64,000 nt of DNA from Gnetum montanum. Taxonomy: Eukaryota > Streptophyta > Gnetopsida > Gnetales > Gnetaceae. The DNA is taken from the NCBI GenBank assembly GCA_015680685.1, contig MNCI01007802.1, positions 432,066 through 496,065 of the forward strand, written 5' to 3'. Shown here one piece after another: positions 43,916-56,961 of this stretch. How positions within the stretch are numbered: position 1 is the stretch's first letter; each line of letters opens with the position of its first letter. The position numbers and the translations under genes were made by a program. Below the pieces are notes generated by a model. That model ran no database searches, was not told where the DNA came from, and saw nothing but the letters and a program-made list of their open reading frames with translations.

Positions 43916-44786
43916 GGTGCTAGTTATCTAGATTAGTTGTATCATAAATGATCTTTGTTAAGGTATTAACGAAAAATGGGAGTAAGAGTATAATAAGTGA
44001 TACCGTATCATGTCACTAGAAAGACATGTTACCCATGCTTAAAGGTGGTAAGCTTCTAAGGAATCTAAATAATAATAATACTAATAAAGAGTGCAATGAA
44101 TAAATTCCTCCCTTGGACAATATTCCAAGTGGTAATGCTCCTTACAACAATGGTAGTCTTATGGTTGCAATTATTAGAGATGAGACAATGTGATGTCATT
44201 GGAAAGTGGTTTGGACTTGGTTTGCATCTTGGAAAGAGGGATAATGATTACCTTAACCATCAATAACACACAAGGATTCATTATGACTATGCTAAGATAC
44301 TTCACATCCCAATTTCAGCAATCCTTTTTACAATCCATCTTACCTCACTATATATTTAATAATAACTTATGGTTTTGTATAATATAGCATTATTTTCCCA
44401 ATTTGATGATACTAACATGTGTGTTTCTTGAAATAGGTATGTCTTACATTCAACTCCCTGTGTGCCTAAGGACACTTTTAGGCATGATTATACAAGGGCA
44501 CTAAGGGCTTGAGCTTGATTTTTGGAGGATCCACTTGTATAACTCTTGTATTTCATACTTGCCAAGAAATTGCATATCATCTTGTGATTTTTGAAACATC
44601 TAATAAACTTCCCATATCATCTAACAATTTGTCCATACATCAAAAATTCATTATCCATTTCCTATCCATACTATAAACTTTCATTGATCAAGATTTCTTC
44701 TTCATGATCCTTGAATGCTAAATTTTTGAATTTTAAGTACCCTAAAATTTTAAATACCCTAAAATTTTAAGTACCCTAAAAGTTTT
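43916..44786. other. Interior fragment behind LTR-b' and 17-bp filler repeat
   Basis: Counterpart of 9,930-10,800. The (AAT)n run is interrupted here (about 44,070-44,085). The plus-strand ORF 44,190-44,387 is not open in copy 1 and is dismissed. Confidence 0.5.
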
Positions 44787-45638
44787 ATCCACCAATGATA
44801 TCATAACTATGATATTGTATATACAATGTCATTTATTCAATATTGTAGCACAAGCTATGTCATCATAGATCCAATATCATGGGATATGTGTAGCCTATAA
44901 TTATAACACTTGGGTGCACAAATCTAGGGAAGTTTCATTCCATCCTTAGCTAGATTCTTGTAGTTTCATTTTGGAGTTTTAGTGATAGAGTGAAAGCCCA
45001 TAGTGTGTTGTTGAGTAGTTGTACAGAATCCTTATTCAATTGAAGTGTACTTGGGCACAATTCATGTCCAGAAATAAAGATCAAGATTATTTTTCATCAT
45101 TGCAGCATCCACTTAGTTTTACTATTTTCTTAGTTTAATCATTTTCATTTCCAAGTACTTTACATTCTTGTTCATTCGTAAAGAGAAATGAGTATGACTC
45201 ATTTTGAGCATTTAACCATAATTGTTTGGTAATCCTACTAGTGTTATTACTTGGTTCACCTAGTAACATAACACCTGGTAACCCAATAATGCCTACATGA
45301 GTGCAAGACGTGCATGGTAAGCACGGACCAAATGCTCATCACTCTAGGCTAGGGTAGATTCACATTACCATCATTACATAGCTTTAGGACTATATTTCAT
45401 TCTCCATTATGTTTATCGCTAGGAGTAAAATGGGCCTAACAACATCAATTATCATATGCCTCATGTTGGACTAAACCATATATGATAAAGCTACAACTAG
45501 TTCAAGTGGGAAGATAATGTCCTACGATTAATGCTTAACAGACTAGATGCCATAACTAGTCACATCCACAAAATTCAACTAGATCATTCTTGAATGCTTG
45601 TGATTCATATGGATGGGCGTAGGAATACTTGATGCTCA
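44787..45638 (+). mobile_element. LTR-c', 5'-truncated
   Basis: Counterpart of 10,788-11,676. The PBS at 45,643-45,661 reads TGGCACTATTTATAGGGAT. A piece of about 20 bp (TTTAGTTAGCATAG...) in the middle is missing relative to LTR-c. Confidence 0.7.
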
Positions 45639-45750
45639 TCATTGGCACTATTTATAGGGATGGTGCTACCTATCTAGATTAGTTATATCATAAATGATCA
45701 TTGTTAAGGTATTAATGATTTATTTTTTAGAAAATATTAGGTCAGACACG

Positions 45751-45999
45751 TTAAAACCATGTCTTCTTCACATAGGAATAATAATGCATCATATGAAGAT
45801 ATCTCCACCTTAGTTTCCCATCTTGGTGAAAGATGAAGGTAAAGTCAAGATAATAAGGATCTTGATGAGCATATGAAATCCTTACTTGCATTGGCATACT
45901 CCAATCTCCTTCATCACTTACTCTGTCATTGCCTCTTTTTGATTCTTTAGCAGGTGGTGATTTTTCTTCGGTTGAAGCCATGTTTTGGTTTTCAAACAT
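45751..45999 (-). pseudogene. gag N-terminal remnant of LTR-d' element
   Basis: 82 codons. The MASTEEKSPPAKESKRG start seen in the sister copies is at 45,981, and the extra upstream MFENQN is in the leader. It reads on past the MMHY end of the copy at 11,815 because of a one-base difference, into sequence antisense to the opposing gag. Confidence 0.5.
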
Positions 46000-46103
46000 T
46001 TTGGTTAAGTGTGCTTAATTATTTAGAATGATTAAAAGATCATAGATTCCAGTTCCTGATACAACGAACTTTGTAAAATCAATTACTTAACATACATTGA
46101 CAT

Positions 46104-46123
46104 GTCCTCGACAATGGCACCAA
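46104..46123 (-). other. tRNA-Asp-type primer-binding site of LTR-d'
   Basis: Minus strand TTGGTGCCATTGTCGAGGAC: only four mismatches to the tRNA-Asp complement within the core, all transitions. It is one of the best preserved PBS copies here. Confidence 0.8.
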
Positions 46124-46126
46124 TGA

Positions 46127-46987
46127 TGAACGATGAAGCAATCCAATAGCCAACAATAAAATTCACAAGTGTCCATGCATGACTCAATCATAACCCATGG
46201 ATGAAGCAATGTTAATATCCTAGCAATTGGTTTAAGTCCATGACTGTTATCTTCCCACATGGAGCTAGTAAAGTCTGTGTATGGTTTAGCTCACCATGAG
46301 GTATATGATATCTGATGTTATTTAGCCATCATTACTCCTGGTAGTCATGATGAAAATGAAAATGATTTCTAAATCTATGTGAAATAAGTAAAAAGTTCTT
46401 CCTAGCCTATGGCGATGAGCATCTGTTCTTAGTCTTTTGCACACACCTTGGGCTTCATGTAACCACTATTGGGATACCAACTATTACACTACTGGGCATA
46501 CCAAGCAATTACACTTAAGTTCTTGAGATTAGTCGTACTCATTTTGCTTACTAATAATAGTAATAGTAAAGTACATAGAAAAGTAAAACATTAACTAAGA
46601 ATATAATAAACATTATGCTAAGAGAAAATAGTAATAGGGAAATTCTACAATGGTGAGAAATAGCTCAATCTTTATTTCTGGTTAAACTTTTGCCCAAGTA
46701 CAAAATGTGTAAACAAAAATTCCATTCACTATGACACACCACACTACAGGCATTCACACTTCTAATCACTAAGTCTAAATTCAAGAAATGACACTACAAG
46801 AACTTTGTTACTATTGGAATAAAAAATTATTAGATTATGTGTCGAAGTGTTATATTTATACAGTTGCACACATCCTAAGATATCATATCAATAATGATGT
46901 ATGATGCAAGGTGATATTTGAACAACAACATCATTGATGCGACATCGTTGATTTGATGTTGTAATTCCTTGAAATTTGACTTTATCA
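46127..46987 (-). mobile_element. LTR-d', minus strand
   Basis: Counterpart of 12,164-13,022; here the LTR start is the unmutated TGATAAAGTC. It forms an inverted pair with LTR-c'. Confidence 0.75.
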
Positions 46988-46998
46988 AGATGGGTGTT

Positions 46999-47142
46999 GG
47001 AACCTTGAAATATTTATAATATAGGTACACCTTAAAATACATAGCTAAATTAGAAATTTATAAGTGAGCATTTCCTACTAGAACCAAACCCATTACTTGT
47101 TGCTTTCAAGTCAAGGGTCTTACCACTAGGCTAACACCTCAT
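46999..47142 (-). mobile_element. SINE, minus strand, A'
   Basis: A box TTAGCCTAGTGGTAAGA, B-box-like GGTTTGGTTCTAGTAGG and tail GGTGTACCTATATTATAAA. About 10 bp from the LTR-d' start, as at 13,033. Confidence 0.7.
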
Positions 47143-48177
47143 TGTTAAACCAAAAATTATTTAGCTATAGGTAACCTTAAACATATAGCCAACATAATAT
47201 TTTCATAAAATTTAAACAAAATATTATAGTCTCAAATTAACATACCCCTTCGAATCAAACCTATAAGAGAACATACTACAAAATCGCATTCGCTTGTACA
47301 AGGACTCATCTCTAGACTTGTTCAAAAAAAAAATTCCTATATATATAAAACTTGATTCTTCCCAGCTTATAGACTAGAAACTAAATTTATGTATCCAAAG
47401 GTATCATTATATTTTTCTGTAATTTTTGTAATATATCATGTTGATTATATGTCTTAGAATGTACACATATGTCTTACAATGTTGACTGATTTCTTGAAAT
47501 TGCTTAAGAAGGAGCATATTTTTAAAATTAAAAAAAAATTTATATCATTATGTTTTAAAGTGTAAAAAAGGAAAGAAAAAAAAGGAGGAGAAAAGAACAA
47601 TGCAAGTAAAACTGCTAACATGACCATATTCCAGTACATCTCAAACTTGGTAAACCATTGCATTGAACAATGAGGGTTCTTTTACTTTAATCACAATTAA
47701 TCTATAATCATTCGATATAACTTCTTCTAAATTCAAGGCCCCCACAACTCCAAGAAATAATCTTTTTACATAGGATCCTATTGGAAGAAAACCTGGTTGC
47801 TCTTTCTTAGCTTTTAAGAAAACCTTGTAGATCTTTTTTAGCTTTTAGCTAACATCAAACAAAGCAAGACAGTTTGAAACCTACCTATGAGTGTTTCTTT
47901 GTATGAAAAAACATGGTTCGACATTTAATTCTTAGAAATTCTATATTAAAATAAAAAAAATTGAAAAAATGGATATTCCAAACAAAGAAATATGATAAAA
48001 TATTTGGGGAAAAATTTAACAATAGGAAATGATTGTGACATATTCCTGAAACAAATAAATGTCAAAGTACATAGAGATCCAACAAAATTCAAAATCCCCA
48101 TAGTGGATCCTTTAGAAAAATTTAATGTTTCTACACAAAACCCAAATTTGAGATTCTTATATAGAAACAAGAGTCTA
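47143..48177. other. 3' flank of Miro copy A'
   Basis: Counterpart of 13,181-14,213 with the doubled 31-bp motif (about 47,790-47,850). No gene. Confidence 0.5.
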
Positions 48178-50202
48178 TCATAACCACAATAATTTCTTAG
48201 CACAAATGTTGGGCCACTTGAACTGCCTTTTAGTTTCTCCACATAGTCCAACATTGACAGATTTTGGATTAGACACTTTTATTACTTCACATTCAAAGTA
48301 ATTATACTACTTCACATTCAAAGTAACTACAGCTACAGCTATAGCTACAACTACAACACCAAGACACACACAAGTTATGATTTTCTTCACAAATTTAGAT
48401 CTTTGTTGCATGTTTCTCTTCATAGTTTCTATTTATGGAATACTGTCCCTTGGATTTTTAGCTATTTCAATCATCATTCTGAATAAATTTTCAATGTTCC
48501 CATGCTTATTACTACATGCAACAGGGCCAATAATTTCCAAATCTTAAGCCATTTTCTTTACTTTTGAGAATGCATCTTGGTCACAACCTAGTTTATTCTT
48601 TGTTACAACAATCATGCAGGGAAAATTGAACCTAGTATTTTCTGTAGTTGCAGTAACTAGAGACAATAGTTTTGCAATTTCCTTCCATGAGTCTAAATCA
48701 AAAGTATCATAAACAAGCACACCCACATCATAGGAACTCAAAAATTTTAGATCCTGTAGCAAAATCTCCAATTCATTTCTTGGAATCTCCCACAAAACTA
48801 GAAAGTTTTTAGTTTTATCATCGATTTTAAACATGTTTGTGCAATACAACTATGATTTTTTATCCTTGAATGGCCTACAACTGAGAGAATTTAGCAAGGC
48901 AGATTTGCTAAAGCCTGTTGATCCAAAAACAAGGCACTAAAATGCATTTCTCTCAGAACTATTTCTCTTAATATCAACGCTTCTACTTCGATTCATGCAA
49001 TATTATTGTAGGATCCACAGGATACCCAATATAGGTCAAGCATTTCAGGATTTTCATAGGATCAACCAAAATCATAAGCTACCATTAGCGAACAAATTCA
49101 TCCATAGAGACAGTCCTAGAACAATCCTTAGAGTCCATGAAAACTTTCTCTTCCCAAGGATTCCATAGTGTAGTGGAGAACAAATTCTGGATTGCAGTCC
49201 AACATAGGGATCCATCACCATCCAGGGTTTAGGATTCCATAGTGTAGTGGAGAGGTCCATGTTCTAATCAGGTCTCCATTTGAGCAAACTCAACTGAAAA
49301 GTCTCATCCCTGGGCTCAAGATCATAACCATAACCAAACCTTCTAAGAATAGTTCAAATGAATTCCACTTTTCAGTCTCTAGAAAAATATAGTGCAAAAT
49401 CATAAACCCTAAAATAGTCAAACCATGATCATTATACTCTATTGTGAGTCTCTGCAAAATCATTTTCCTAGCTCCTACAACATTCTTGGGTTGCAGAGAA
49501 ACCCCAAAATAGGCAAGCTGAAAAATCCCTAATTCTTCATTGTTGAGGACTCCATCTACATCCACATCATAGATGTTAATAACCCTCCTTAGATCTCTAG
49601 CATAATAGGGCTTGAAGCTTTGAATTTCGTGGTCGAAAATTAGAAAAACTAGAAATCGAACCATGTTTTGAATAAAGTAGGGTAGGTTCTAGACTTGAGC
49701 AGCATTTCTCACAAAGCATCTAACGTAGGCCTCGATTTGAGGGTAATTTTCCAACAGAGCATATGTGAGCTTAGCAAAGAGTCAAGATTCTTTAGGACTA
49801 CTCAAATTCCAATCTGAGTTGTAGCAGACCATCATGACCAAAGCCTCGAGTTTCAAGCAGAAAATTAAGGGAAGAAACTAAGATTTCAGCATATTTAGAG
49901 ATTCGGAGTCATTGGCCATGTATGTGAGAAGGTTTCTATTTACTTATCAAAGCTCTTGTTCAGGAATTGAAGATGAGGATGTGTTGATCAAAGTCAAGGG
50001 AATGATATTGATACAAAATTTTGCAGGGAAAAAAAAAGCGAGAAACGGGTAGTACTCAAGGAATTTTTAGTGGGGGAGAGTAGTAATATTTTGTTGCTAC
50101 TGCTACTATAACCATGGAGGTACCTTGTATGAGGCTGGATTTGGTAGTGTTTCTACCTTCTATGAAAACCATGACTATGTTATTTGAAACTGTGTTTGCC
50201 AT
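48178..50202 (-). pseudogene. MIRO: Miro processed pseudogene, copy A'
   Basis: Full-length layout as in copy A. The N terminus reads MANTVSNNIVMVFIEG with P-loop 1 as EGRNTTKSS (GKS lost). The open segment 49,290-49,664 covers EF-hand 1 (DVDVDGVLNNEE) and the following linker with LQPKNVVGARKMI. EF-hand 2 is destroyed: near 49,222-49,255 about 60 bp are replaced by a short inverted piece and a second copy of nearby sequence. The shared stop is at 48,937-48,939. Another open segment (48,544-48,849) holds FLVLWEIPRNELEI and LVYDTFDLDSW of the second GTPase domain. The A-type 25-bp tail duplication is at 48,285-48,334. Non-functional. Confidence 0.9.
49222..49255. other. Templated insertion replacing EF-hand 2 in Miro A'
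   Basis: AGGGTTTAGGATT is the reverse complement of AATCCTAAACCCT, which stands at this place in the other copies. CCATAGTGTAGTGGAG repeats 49,161-49,176. Together they replace about 60 bp found in copies A, B and B'. This is the signature of replication template switching. Confidence 0.75.
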
Positions 50203-50919
50203 TATTATGGTAATTTTCTTCCAGAGTTGTAGGTTGGTATGGATTCTATGTATGTTCAATAGGATTCTTATGAAAATTGAAAACTCTTGTTATTCTAATG
50301 GAATTTGAGGACTTTATAAAAACCTTTGTAGGTGCAGGTATAAGAATAAATGTTCCACTTTTCATACGAGGTGTAAGAATAAATGTCCACTTTTCATAGG
50401 TATTGGTTAATTAAAGACCTTGTAATAGTTATTGCTTATGGTGGTTTAACACTAATTATGGGGCATTAATGCTTCAGCGATGGAGGGAAACACTAATGCC
50501 ACTCCATTCAAGGTTATTGTATCCATAAATATGATTTGTCTATGCCATCAAGGCAAAAAATTGAATTAGATGCAAATAAGATCTAATTAAGAATATTATA
50601 ATATGTAATTGATTGAATGTAAATCTTCCATTTTGTTTGTAGTATCAATTTAGTTTTCCAATTAATAATATTAATTTCAATAAACAAAAAAAACTATGAA
50701 AATAAAATGATAAAGAAATAGATTTTGTAGGCTTAATAGGACCAAGAAGACTAATAATCTATTCCTCAACTTTTTGAAAAAGCAATGAAAAGGTAAATAA
50801 CTCTACAAAAATTGGAACTTTAGAATATTCTTCATATTAGACATCAGACTCATCATGAAATGTCACCAATCATTTTACACCTAAAGAAACGTAAAGACTT
50901 TTGACAACCTATCCTTTTT
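50203..50919. other. 5' flank of Miro copy A'
   Basis: Counterpart of 16,246-16,965. No gene. Confidence 0.5.
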
Positions 50920-51527
50920 GACAAAATAGGACCATGATGTTGACCATTTCATAGTTGTTTGCCCTATTTTTCTCTACCATGCAGGAGGCTACACTATAGT
51001 CTTGGGGGCTCAAGGCCCATGTGGGCTACTCTGCTATGCATCAGCACTACTATTCTTAGTTTTTTATTGCATTTTGGATTCTTGTGAGCTACTATGCTAC
51101 ACTGCGCTCTTGGTCTTCATGGGTTGTTATGCTATACTATGCTCTAGTAATGACTAGGCAATGGTTGCATTGGTGGGTAGGGTCTGTGTTGCTATGTTGT
51201 TGCTGCTAGGTGGGTGATGGCACCCAATGCTACTACTGCTACTTACTAGGTGGTGGTAGCTATGGCTGTGTTGGTGGTGGTAGTGCCTAAGGGTTTCTTC
51301 TACGATTGTTATTGTTGCAACCGTTGCAATGATTACCTCATCGGTTGGCGCTATGGCTAGAGCTGTTGTTCTGAGCCATTGTCATGTAGTTTAGCATTGT
51401 AGTGGATGGATGGATTCAAGCATTGCATGTTGTTCTATGTTGTGGAGCTGGAGTAGTGGTGTTCACTCAGTCTGTGGTAGTTTGTGATCTTGCTGAAGTT
51501 GTGGGGTAGTTTCATGTTAGCTCTATA

Positions 51528-52559
51528 ATGGCAAATTTATCTGATTCTACTTTTTATTTATCTAAGTTTGCTCTCCATCATGAAAGTTCTTCTATGTTGC
51601 CAAAAATAGATTTCCTTCTACCGAATGATATTTTTGATTTAGTTTATAAATATTTTGCAACGTGCTTTATTTTTCTTCAAAAAGTGGGATTTCTACCAAA
51701 TTCTCTAAGCATTAACATGCAAATCCAAAGCCTCCTTCAACACTAGGGCATTCAAGTTTCTAATGCTTCTTACTACACTTCAAACTTTATTTTGGTGAAG
51801 CTATCCACAAACTCTTAGGTTGAGAAGGCTCTCCCGCTTAAATTTTTTCCAACACTCAATGCAACTTAAATTATGTGTGCATAGATATTTGATTATAATG
51901 TTAATGACCTAACATATAACAAAATTTTCTATTATGTAAAATTTCCAAATATTCTACTCATTTTTTCATTTTTAGAGAGGGATATCATGAGCACCCTTGG
52001 TCCAATTATTTCTGATCATAACATTGTTATTAATGGGACTCAAATTTGCTGCTATTATATCAAACTTGATATAGCTCTTAGGAAAACCTTGTTAACTCTC
52101 ACAGTTGGTGGAAAACTCTTTACATGAAAAATTAATTATTTTTATCTTCCAAACTCATCCAGCTACTGGCATTGGGTTGAGCATCATATCTTGGTATGTT
52201 CCTTCTTAGCTAAGAAAAAAGAATCCATCCTATTTGAAAAAACCTGGTCCCTAGACACAACATCTCACGCACCATCAAAATCCTTTGGGTTCAAAGCCTT
52301 CTATAAAGTAGCTATAAATTCTTCCTCTTTGTCTAGCCTCTCCAAGGTACAAGCACCATAGTTGGATGCACACACCTTAGCACATGTCATCCCCTCAAAG
52401 TCATTCAAGGACTCCATCTTGGGGTATGATTTTGTGATGGGCAATGGAAGAAAACAAGTCAAAGCTTCCTCCCGTGTAACTCCACCCTTCACTTCCTCTC
52501 CACTGAATACTTCCATGGCCCCTGTCACTACAATCAAATCCTTTGCCATTTTTTCATAA
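51528..52559 (+). pseudogene. LINE-A' ORF1 (DUF4283-like)
   Basis: MANLSDSTFYLSKFALHH is open for 72 codons (51,528-51,746) through LPNDIFDLVYKYFATCF and SLSINMQIQSLLQH. This is the best ORF1 N terminus of the set. It resumes after stops at KFPNILLIFSFLERDIMSTLG (about 51,940) and keeps YYIKLDIALRKTLLTLTVGGKL. The zinc-knuckle cysteines are missing. Confidence 0.7.
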
Positions 52560-52644
52560 ATAATGGAAGTTGATATTTTGGATTTTGAACCTTCTGTTGA
52601 CCATTCATTCGACATGCCCTCTACTTCCTTATGAACCTTCTGTC

Positions 52645-55426
52645 ATGGAACATTTTAGGCCTTAATGATAGGCTTTGACAGAAGCATGCAAACAACTTTA
52701 TTTCTAATCTAAATATTACTTTAGATTTCATTCTCCTTCAAGAAATTAAGATTTTAGTAGACCATTTATCTCTTTAAGCCCATTCATTTCTCCCTCACTC
52801 CTCAATTTTTGGTATGTTCCATGTGAGTGGGAAAGGGAGATCTGCCATTATCTTCTCAACCTACTAGAAAGATAAAAACCATTTAGATTTGTTTTGATTT
52901 TGGTCATAGAGTTTCTTGGGCTACCTTTTCTTCCTCACATGGTCCTTTCAGTATCTACTCAATTTATGTCCAAAATGATTCTACAAAACATGCTCTCCTA
53001 TGGTAGGAACTAGATAATTCTCTTCCTCTAGTACCCTGGCTTTTTTAGGAGATTATAATATGATAGAATTCCCTCAAGATAAGATTAGGGGTTGTTTATT
53101 CAACTACCAAATTCTGAGTATTAGACTTTGTCTACCTTTAAGAAAAAGCTCTACCTATTTGAAGGGGTGGATGCCTCTGCTAGTGATCCCCTTCATAGAT
53201 TTACTTGAAGTAATCTCTATATTGGGCAGGATCACATTTATAGTAGGGTAAATAGGTGCTATTCTCCCATCCTTTCTTTATAGTAAGCCTTCTCCACTAC
53301 CATGGTTCATCAACATGCCACTTTATCATACCATCTTTCCATCTCTATATCTATCCAGATTCATGGTGGAAACCATAGAAAAAAATTCCATCTTTTATAG
53401 CTACATAATAATTTTTTCTCTTCCATTTCAACTTGACTTCTTCTCTGTAACCTTTGGAATGCTGAACCTAGGCTCTTAGATTAGGTGGGTTGGATTTATT
53501 GGTGGCATCATGATTCTTGTAAAGCATAGAGTTTTGCTCATTCATACAGTAAGGTAGTGGCTCCTCAGGCCAAATAAGAGTACAAAAACATTCACCTTAC
53601 TATGGAACATCTAACTAATAGATTAGCTCAAGATCTTTTGAACACTCTCATTCATGAGAAGTTAGCTAGAGCCTGGTTAGCCTTCCAACATTGGGAAGTG
53701 TACAAAGCATAAAGTGCCTTAACTAAAAGTATACTCACTTGGTTAAATATTCTAGATGAACATTGTAAAGATTTTCTGAAGTATCTAAATAGCTCTTCTT
53801 ACTCAAATTATTTAGACAAAATCTCTAGTCATGGTAGTACCATCACTAGCCATAACAGTATTCTCACATTTCTCAAGAACTATTACAAAACCCTATTTGT
53901 AGCTACCTCTCTTGACATCTCATTATTTAAGACTACATCCTCAATTATCTTAGCCTTATCAATTCTACTATGTTGCAAAGTTTAGACACTAATATCACCA
54001 AGGAGGAGCTTTAGGTGGTTTGCTCCAAGTTGAGTCATGTGAAGGCTCCCAGTTTTGATGGCTTCCCCATTGAATTTTTTCAAAATCATTAGAATCTAGT
54101 TGGAAATGACCTTCTTCAAGTTATTAGAGAGGCTATCATTGCTAGTTCTCTTGGGCCCAATCTAAATCAAAGGATTATTCATCTCCTTCCTAAGTCTAAG
54201 GATCCTAACTGTATCTCTAATCAACATCCCATAACTCTTCTTAACATGGTGTATAAAATTTGGGCCAGTGCTTAACCTTATGACTAAAAAGAATTCTTGG
54301 CCAAATTATTTCTCCCCCTAGTAAAAAGGATTTGTTCCTAGTAGATATATTTTCAATAATGTAATTATAGCATGGGAAGGTCTCAAGTGGGTAGAGGATG
54401 ATGATCAAGATATTCTCCTAATGAAGCTTGACTATGCTAAGGCCTATGACAACATAAAGGGGGAATTTATTTTGCAAAGCATGACTAAACTCAATTTTGG
54501 TGCTAAGTTCCTACATTTGGTAAAATGTTTATTCTCATATGCTACTGTAAGAATAGCCACTACCTTCGACATCACCTCTTCCATTCCTGTCCATAGGTTA
54601 GTGTGGTAAGGATGACCTCTTTCCCCTTATCTATTGGTCATTGCAGTTAACTTTCTTTATCATTAGTTAAACTATGATATTAAAAGTGAAGTTCTCACTA
54701 GGTTCCACCTCTTTTTAACTCAACATTAGCTTCTTAACATTCATTTTGTTGATGACTACTTTTCTCTTATTCAAAACACTGCTACTAATTTACCCTAGCT
54801 CTTATCTCAAGTGGAGCAATATTGCTCACTCTTAGGTTCCACTATTAATTAGAACAAATATTTTATCTATAGATTTAGCAATAACTACAATCAGGTGACC
54901 AAATTTAATTGGAAGCTTCTAGAGGATCAAGACATCATTAAGATTTTGGGAATTCCCTTCTATTTAGATGTTTTATCTTTGTTCTCTAGGAGCATGTAGT
55001 TTATTGAATTCAAAATAAACTCAAAAAATTCAAGACTAAACCCCTCACTCTAGTGAGTAAGTGCGTCATATGTAAGTCTATATGTGTGTCTACCCATGTG
55101 TATTACTCTTTGTTTTGAGATCCCTTCCAAGTTTCTTATTAGAAGCTTGAACGATTATTTCATGACTTCATGTGGCCTTCTAAAGACTCTCAAAAAGGCT
55201 TCCATCATGTCACCTAAAATATTTTTACTCTTTCTAAGACTAAGGACAACATAGATCTTTTGAACTTGTTCAAGCAGGGGATAACCTTAGTTGCCAAGTG
55301 GTTGGTATAGCATCTAGATGCCTTAGACATCATTGGGACTCTCCTCCAATTAAGGCTTCAACAACTGTTTTCCAAAAATAAGCCCTTCTAGAAAGGAACC
55401 CATTTCGTTAACTAGATCCTTTTCCC
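52645..55426 (+). pseudogene. LINE-A' ORF2 (endonuclease-reverse transcriptase)
   Basis: Begins MEHFRP. The endonuclease end DYNMIEFPQDKIRG lies at 53,051-53,090. RT motifs: APSFDGFPIEFFQ (about 54,045), SNQHPITLLNMVYKIWA (54,210-54,270), MKLDYAKAYDNI (54,421) and HRLVW-stop-G at 54,594-54,612, where LINE-A still reads VWQGCP. The catalytic box reads IHFVDDYF near 54,738, retaining the Asp pair. Thumb-region residues KASIMSPKIF and FVNWILFP follow. Stops and frameshifts throughout. Confidence 0.88.
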
Positions 55427-56961
55427 CCATACTATAGAATTTTGTTGATCAATATTTCTTCTTTATAAATGCTAACTTTTTGAAAACTCTATATCACTCA
55501 TGGCCATAATCCTCTACACAAGCTTTACATCTTTCAGACATTTCATTTAACTCATTTTTTCCAAGAAAAATCAATTTAAAATTTGAACTTTTTAATGGTG
55601 ATGTCATAGTTACGATTTCATGTCTACAATGTTGCTTATATAAAAATAGTATATATATGTGTAAGAGTTAGTGAAATTTTTCATTTCACTCATTTCTAGC
55701 AAGAGACGTTTTTGCAGTTTTTTCCGGAACCCTCTTACACACTAGCTTCCAAATTCCATAACTTCACCCTCGTAGCTCCAATATTCAAAATCCTTCAATC
55801 TTATTAATCTCAAAGCTTTAAACTTAGTTGTTGGGGGATGCATTATGTGATCTAGGTGAACAAAAATTTGAAAATTTGAGCTACAAATTCCTAATATGTA
55901 GAAGATATTATAAAGGGTAATTACAATGACATAATAAGAACCTTAAAGTTAATCAAACAAATAAAGGCTAGAAAGATTCAGATAATACTTATAATATAAC
56001 ATATTAACTATTTTGGGCCATAATAAGTAAGGAAAATGATAGAAGGTCATAAGTAACTAAAAGATATAACACCTAAGGGGTTCCTTTTTTGAAAAATTTT
56101 ATAACTTTGTAGTCGTAATAAGATAAGAACTTGATCTAACCAAGGATATGAGCAAGGTAAAGAATTATTAAGAATTGATAGGCACACCCTAATAATTTCA
56201 AATCTTTGTTGATTACAAATGGCCCTAAAGAGGATACTGAAAGGAGAACATTCATAACATAGGAGCAAAAGAGCAAGAGGTAGTGGGAAAGATTGAGTAT
56301 GGGCACAAGAAGAACATGCAAAGAAGAGGGCTCAATCATAAAACATTCATCAAGAAACTCCTACTACATGGCATTTAGCCCAAGCACAGGGAAAAATTTT
56401 GCAAGATCCTAAATAAGGATGGGGCCTCATGCTATCACTAGATTACCTCCAGGCCATCCAAGAAGATCGATCATGTTCATCATCATCATGGAATTGAATT
56501 TTGGTCCCTTTATGGAATTTTCTCTAGAAGTAGTGAAGACACAACACCAAGAATCTTCATTATGGCCCACATGAACTAATAGTGGTGAATGAAACTTAGG
56601 AGAATCCTATCAATTCTAGCAAAACAAATAGGTCAATGCTACAGTGAAGCTTGAAGGAGTCTCTATGCAATACTCAGTAGAGAGGACATATGGAAAAAGA
56701 AGATAGGGATACAGAAGTAGAAACTTTCCAGAAGCTTGACAACAAAGGAAAGATGTTGATGGAAGAGCCTCCATCACCCAAAATATAAACTAGATCAAGC
56801 CACTTCAAATTTTGTTTTTGTTTAATCATGTAACTGTGCCATTTTTTTACACACCACTATGGCACTAAGAATCAGTCAACAGTTAGCCTTAGTCAATAAT
56901 CCCATCATTGCCAATTTTTTATAAAGAAAGCTCGATCCTATCCTGTTAACTCAAGGATGAT
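55427..56961. repeat. Alpha block of A', right end deleted
   Basis: Counterpart of 21,468-23,018. The polypurine-like tract and about 290 bp including the LTR start are deleted at the right end. Confidence 0.7.

Larger units (their letters stand above)
50920..55426 (+). mobile_element. LINE-A': L1-type LINE, 3'-truncated
   Basis: Presumed 5' UTR (50,920-51,527), ORF1 (51,528-52,559), ORF2 (52,645-55,426), ending at the same alpha junction as LINE-A. Confidence 0.85.
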
